Source of the DNA: Verrucomicrobiota bacterium | GTDB taxonomy: Bacteria; Verrucomicrobiota; Verrucomicrobiia; Limisphaerales; JADLHS01 | Assembly (NCBI GenBank): GCA_025360895.1 | Contig: JANYBF010000161.1 | Location: 1 to 7,893 of the forward strand | Length of the DNA stretch: 7,893 bases | Reading direction: 5' to 3' | The notes under the pieces: generated by a model | Databases searched by the model: none | The model's input: the letters and a program-made list of their open reading frames with translations, nothing else | Told to the model about the DNA's origin: nothing | Part shown: positions 6,800-7,893 of the stretch, piece by piece | Position numbering within the stretch: position 1 is the first letter of the stretch | How the letters are laid out: every line of letters begins with the position of its first letter | Translations under genes and position numbers: made by a program

Positions 6800-7893
6800 T
6801 TAGAGCGTCCAACCGGCACGGGCGGGTGGGTTCACCAACGCATTGGCCTCGGCGTTGTTGGTGAATTGCATCTTGTCCGCGTTCCACTCCAGCTTGGTGC
6901 CGGCCAGCTTGATCGCAATCACACCCAGCATCGCGATTTCCGTCAGCGGCCCGCCGTAGGAGAAATCCGCGCCTGCCTTCCGGCCATTGCGAATGGCGTC
7001 AATAAAATCCGTATAGTGTTCGCGGACCCGCGGAATGGTTTTTGCCGGACGGACATATTCATCCATCCGCTTGGCGGGCAGCAGGCGCAATTGACCGGCC
7101 CCATGCGAGCCGTACGCGATTTTGCCCTTGTCTCCGACCACCACGGCGCCCGCGCCGATGTCTTTGTCGTCGGCGTCGAACTCCTCCGGACGCGGAACCC
7201 TTTCCGTTCCGTCATGCCAATGCAGGGTGATCGGCCCGCGATTGCCCTTGGCCGCAAACTCGAAGGTGACGATGTCCCCCTTCGGAAATGCATCACCTTG
7301 CGTTCTCGGGTTATAGTTTTTGACTTTGGCGACGATGGTTTTCGGCAGCCCCAGGTCCAGCGCCCAGAAGACGGGGTCCACCACATGGCACATCCAGTCA
7401 CCGATCGTACCGTTGCCGAACGGTGTCCACCCGCGCCAGGCGCCCGGCAGGTAAGCCGGATGATACGGACGGAACTTGGCGGGCCCGAGCCACAAGTCCC
7501 AGTCCAGGGTGGGCGGGACGGTGTGTTGCTCCTTGAGGTGCGGCAGTTGGTCCACGCCCGAATTCACCGCATCGGAGCCGGCGTAAATCGTATGCACCTG
7601 GCCGATGGCGCCGGCTTGAACCCATTCGACGAAATCGCGGATGGAGCCAAACGAATGACCTTGATTGCCCAGTTGAGTCACCACTTTGGATTCGCTGGCC
7701 GCCTTCATCAAAGCCCGTACTTCGCCCACCGAATGCGCGAGCGGTTTCTCACAATAGACGTGTTTGCCGTGCTTGATCGCCGCCATGGCCGCCACCGCAT
7801 GGCAGTGGTCCGGGGTGGCCACGAGGACGGCGTCAAAGCTTGCGGCGGACGTGTCGAACATTTTTCGGAAATCCTTGAACTGCTTCGCGGTGG
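6800..7893 (-). CDS. Gfo/Idh/MocA family oxidoreductase (5' end outside window)
   Basis: An NAD(P)-dependent sugar or polyol oxidoreductase, or a related glycosidase-like enzyme. The frame stays open to the right edge (TAKQFKDFRK precedes the Met at 7859-7861), so that Met is internal and the N-terminal Rossmann GxGxxG motif and any Tat signal are missing here. Counting from that Met, visible motifs are VATPDHCHA (14-22), CEKPLAHS with the family Glu38-Lys39-Pro40, LGNQGH (64-69), WDLWLGP (121-127), WRGWTPFGNG (142-151) and GDWMCHVVDP (154-163). Lys39, Asp155 and His159 match the Lys/Asp-x3-His catalytic pattern of myo-inositol dehydrogenases. The C-terminus (LEWNADKMQFTNN...GWTL) is typical of the long bacterial subtype often carrying a Tat signal. 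The substrate cannot be read from the sequence; a GH109-like glycosidase role is an alternative. The next gene on this strand, the prepilin, begins 80 bases downstream. Confidence 0.93.
   Translation of the reverse strand, partial: TAKQFKDFRKMFDTSAASFDAVLVATPDHCHAVAAMAAIKHGKHVYCEKPLAHSVGEVRALMKAASESKVVTQLGNQGHSFGSIRDFVEWVQAGAIGQVHTIYAGSDAVNSGVDQLPHLKEQHTVPPTLDWDLWLGPAKFRPYHPAYLPGAWRGWTPFGNGTIGDWMCHVVDPVFWALDLGLPKTIVAKVKNYNPRTQGDAFPKGDIVTFEFAAKGNRGPITLHWHDGTERVPRPEEFDADDKDIGAGAVVVGDKGKIAYGSHGAGQLRLLPAKRMDEYVRPAKTIPRVREHYTDFIDAIRNGRKAGADFSYGGPLTEIAMLGVIAIKLAGTKLEWNADKMQFTNNAEANALVNPPARAGWTL

Noticed and set aside
1..7893. CRISPR arrays, tRNA/rRNA genes, insertion sequences, toxin-antitoxin or defence genes.
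   Set aside because: I looked on both strands and saw no direct-repeat/spacer pattern, no cloverleaf, no transposase or terminal inverted repeats, and no defence-type domain.

Overview
The window looks like a piece of a chromosome from a Verrucomicrobia-type bacterium (Pedosphaera/Limisphaerales-like, or a close relative in the PVC group). This is an inference from gene content, without a database search. The DNA is GC-rich. It combines a giant secreted lamin-tail/CotH protein, an H-X9-DG pseudopilin with a type IV prepilin leader, and a Gfo/Idh/MocA oxidoreductase of the long 'bacterial' subtype. All three families are strongly expanded in Verrucomicrobia and Planctomycetes.

Bases 1-5799 (+ strand) hold most of one very large gene for a secreted modular protein. 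Its 5' end lies outside the window. In order, it encodes: a lamin-tail domain (LTD1) with a carbohydrate-binding-like beta-sandwich placed before the LTD tail motif; a short linker domain; a CotH-kinase-like domain; an Ig-like module; LTD2 with a galactose-binding-like module placed before its tail; LTD3; LTD4; three tandem cadherin/Ig-like modules; and a short C-terminal beta module. The gene reads in two frames. Frame 2 carries the first part and frame 1 the rest, and one missing base near 1124-1126 restores a continuous protein. A second, less certain disruption lies near the left edge (about 70-103).

Bases 5800-5933 are the gap between convergent genes. It contains a GC-rich imperfect hairpin with no convincing T-tract.

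Bases 5934-6719 (- strand) encode a type IV prepilin-like protein with an N-terminal cleavage/methylation motif and a C-terminal H-X9-DG motif. Upstream of it on the same strand, bases 6800-7893 encode a Gfo/Idh/MocA oxidoreductase that runs off the right edge and lacks its N-terminal nucleotide-binding motif here. The 80-base gap between these two genes shows no clear promoter or terminator, so they could be co-transcribed, but nothing proves it.

The three genes do not form a recognisable pathway. The two extracellular proteins fit the large secretome of this group. I see no mobile element, CRISPR array, RNA gene or defence system. The points most worth checking are the frame disruptions in the giant gene, the repeated 'domain inserted before the LTD tail' arrangement, and the intergenic hairpin.
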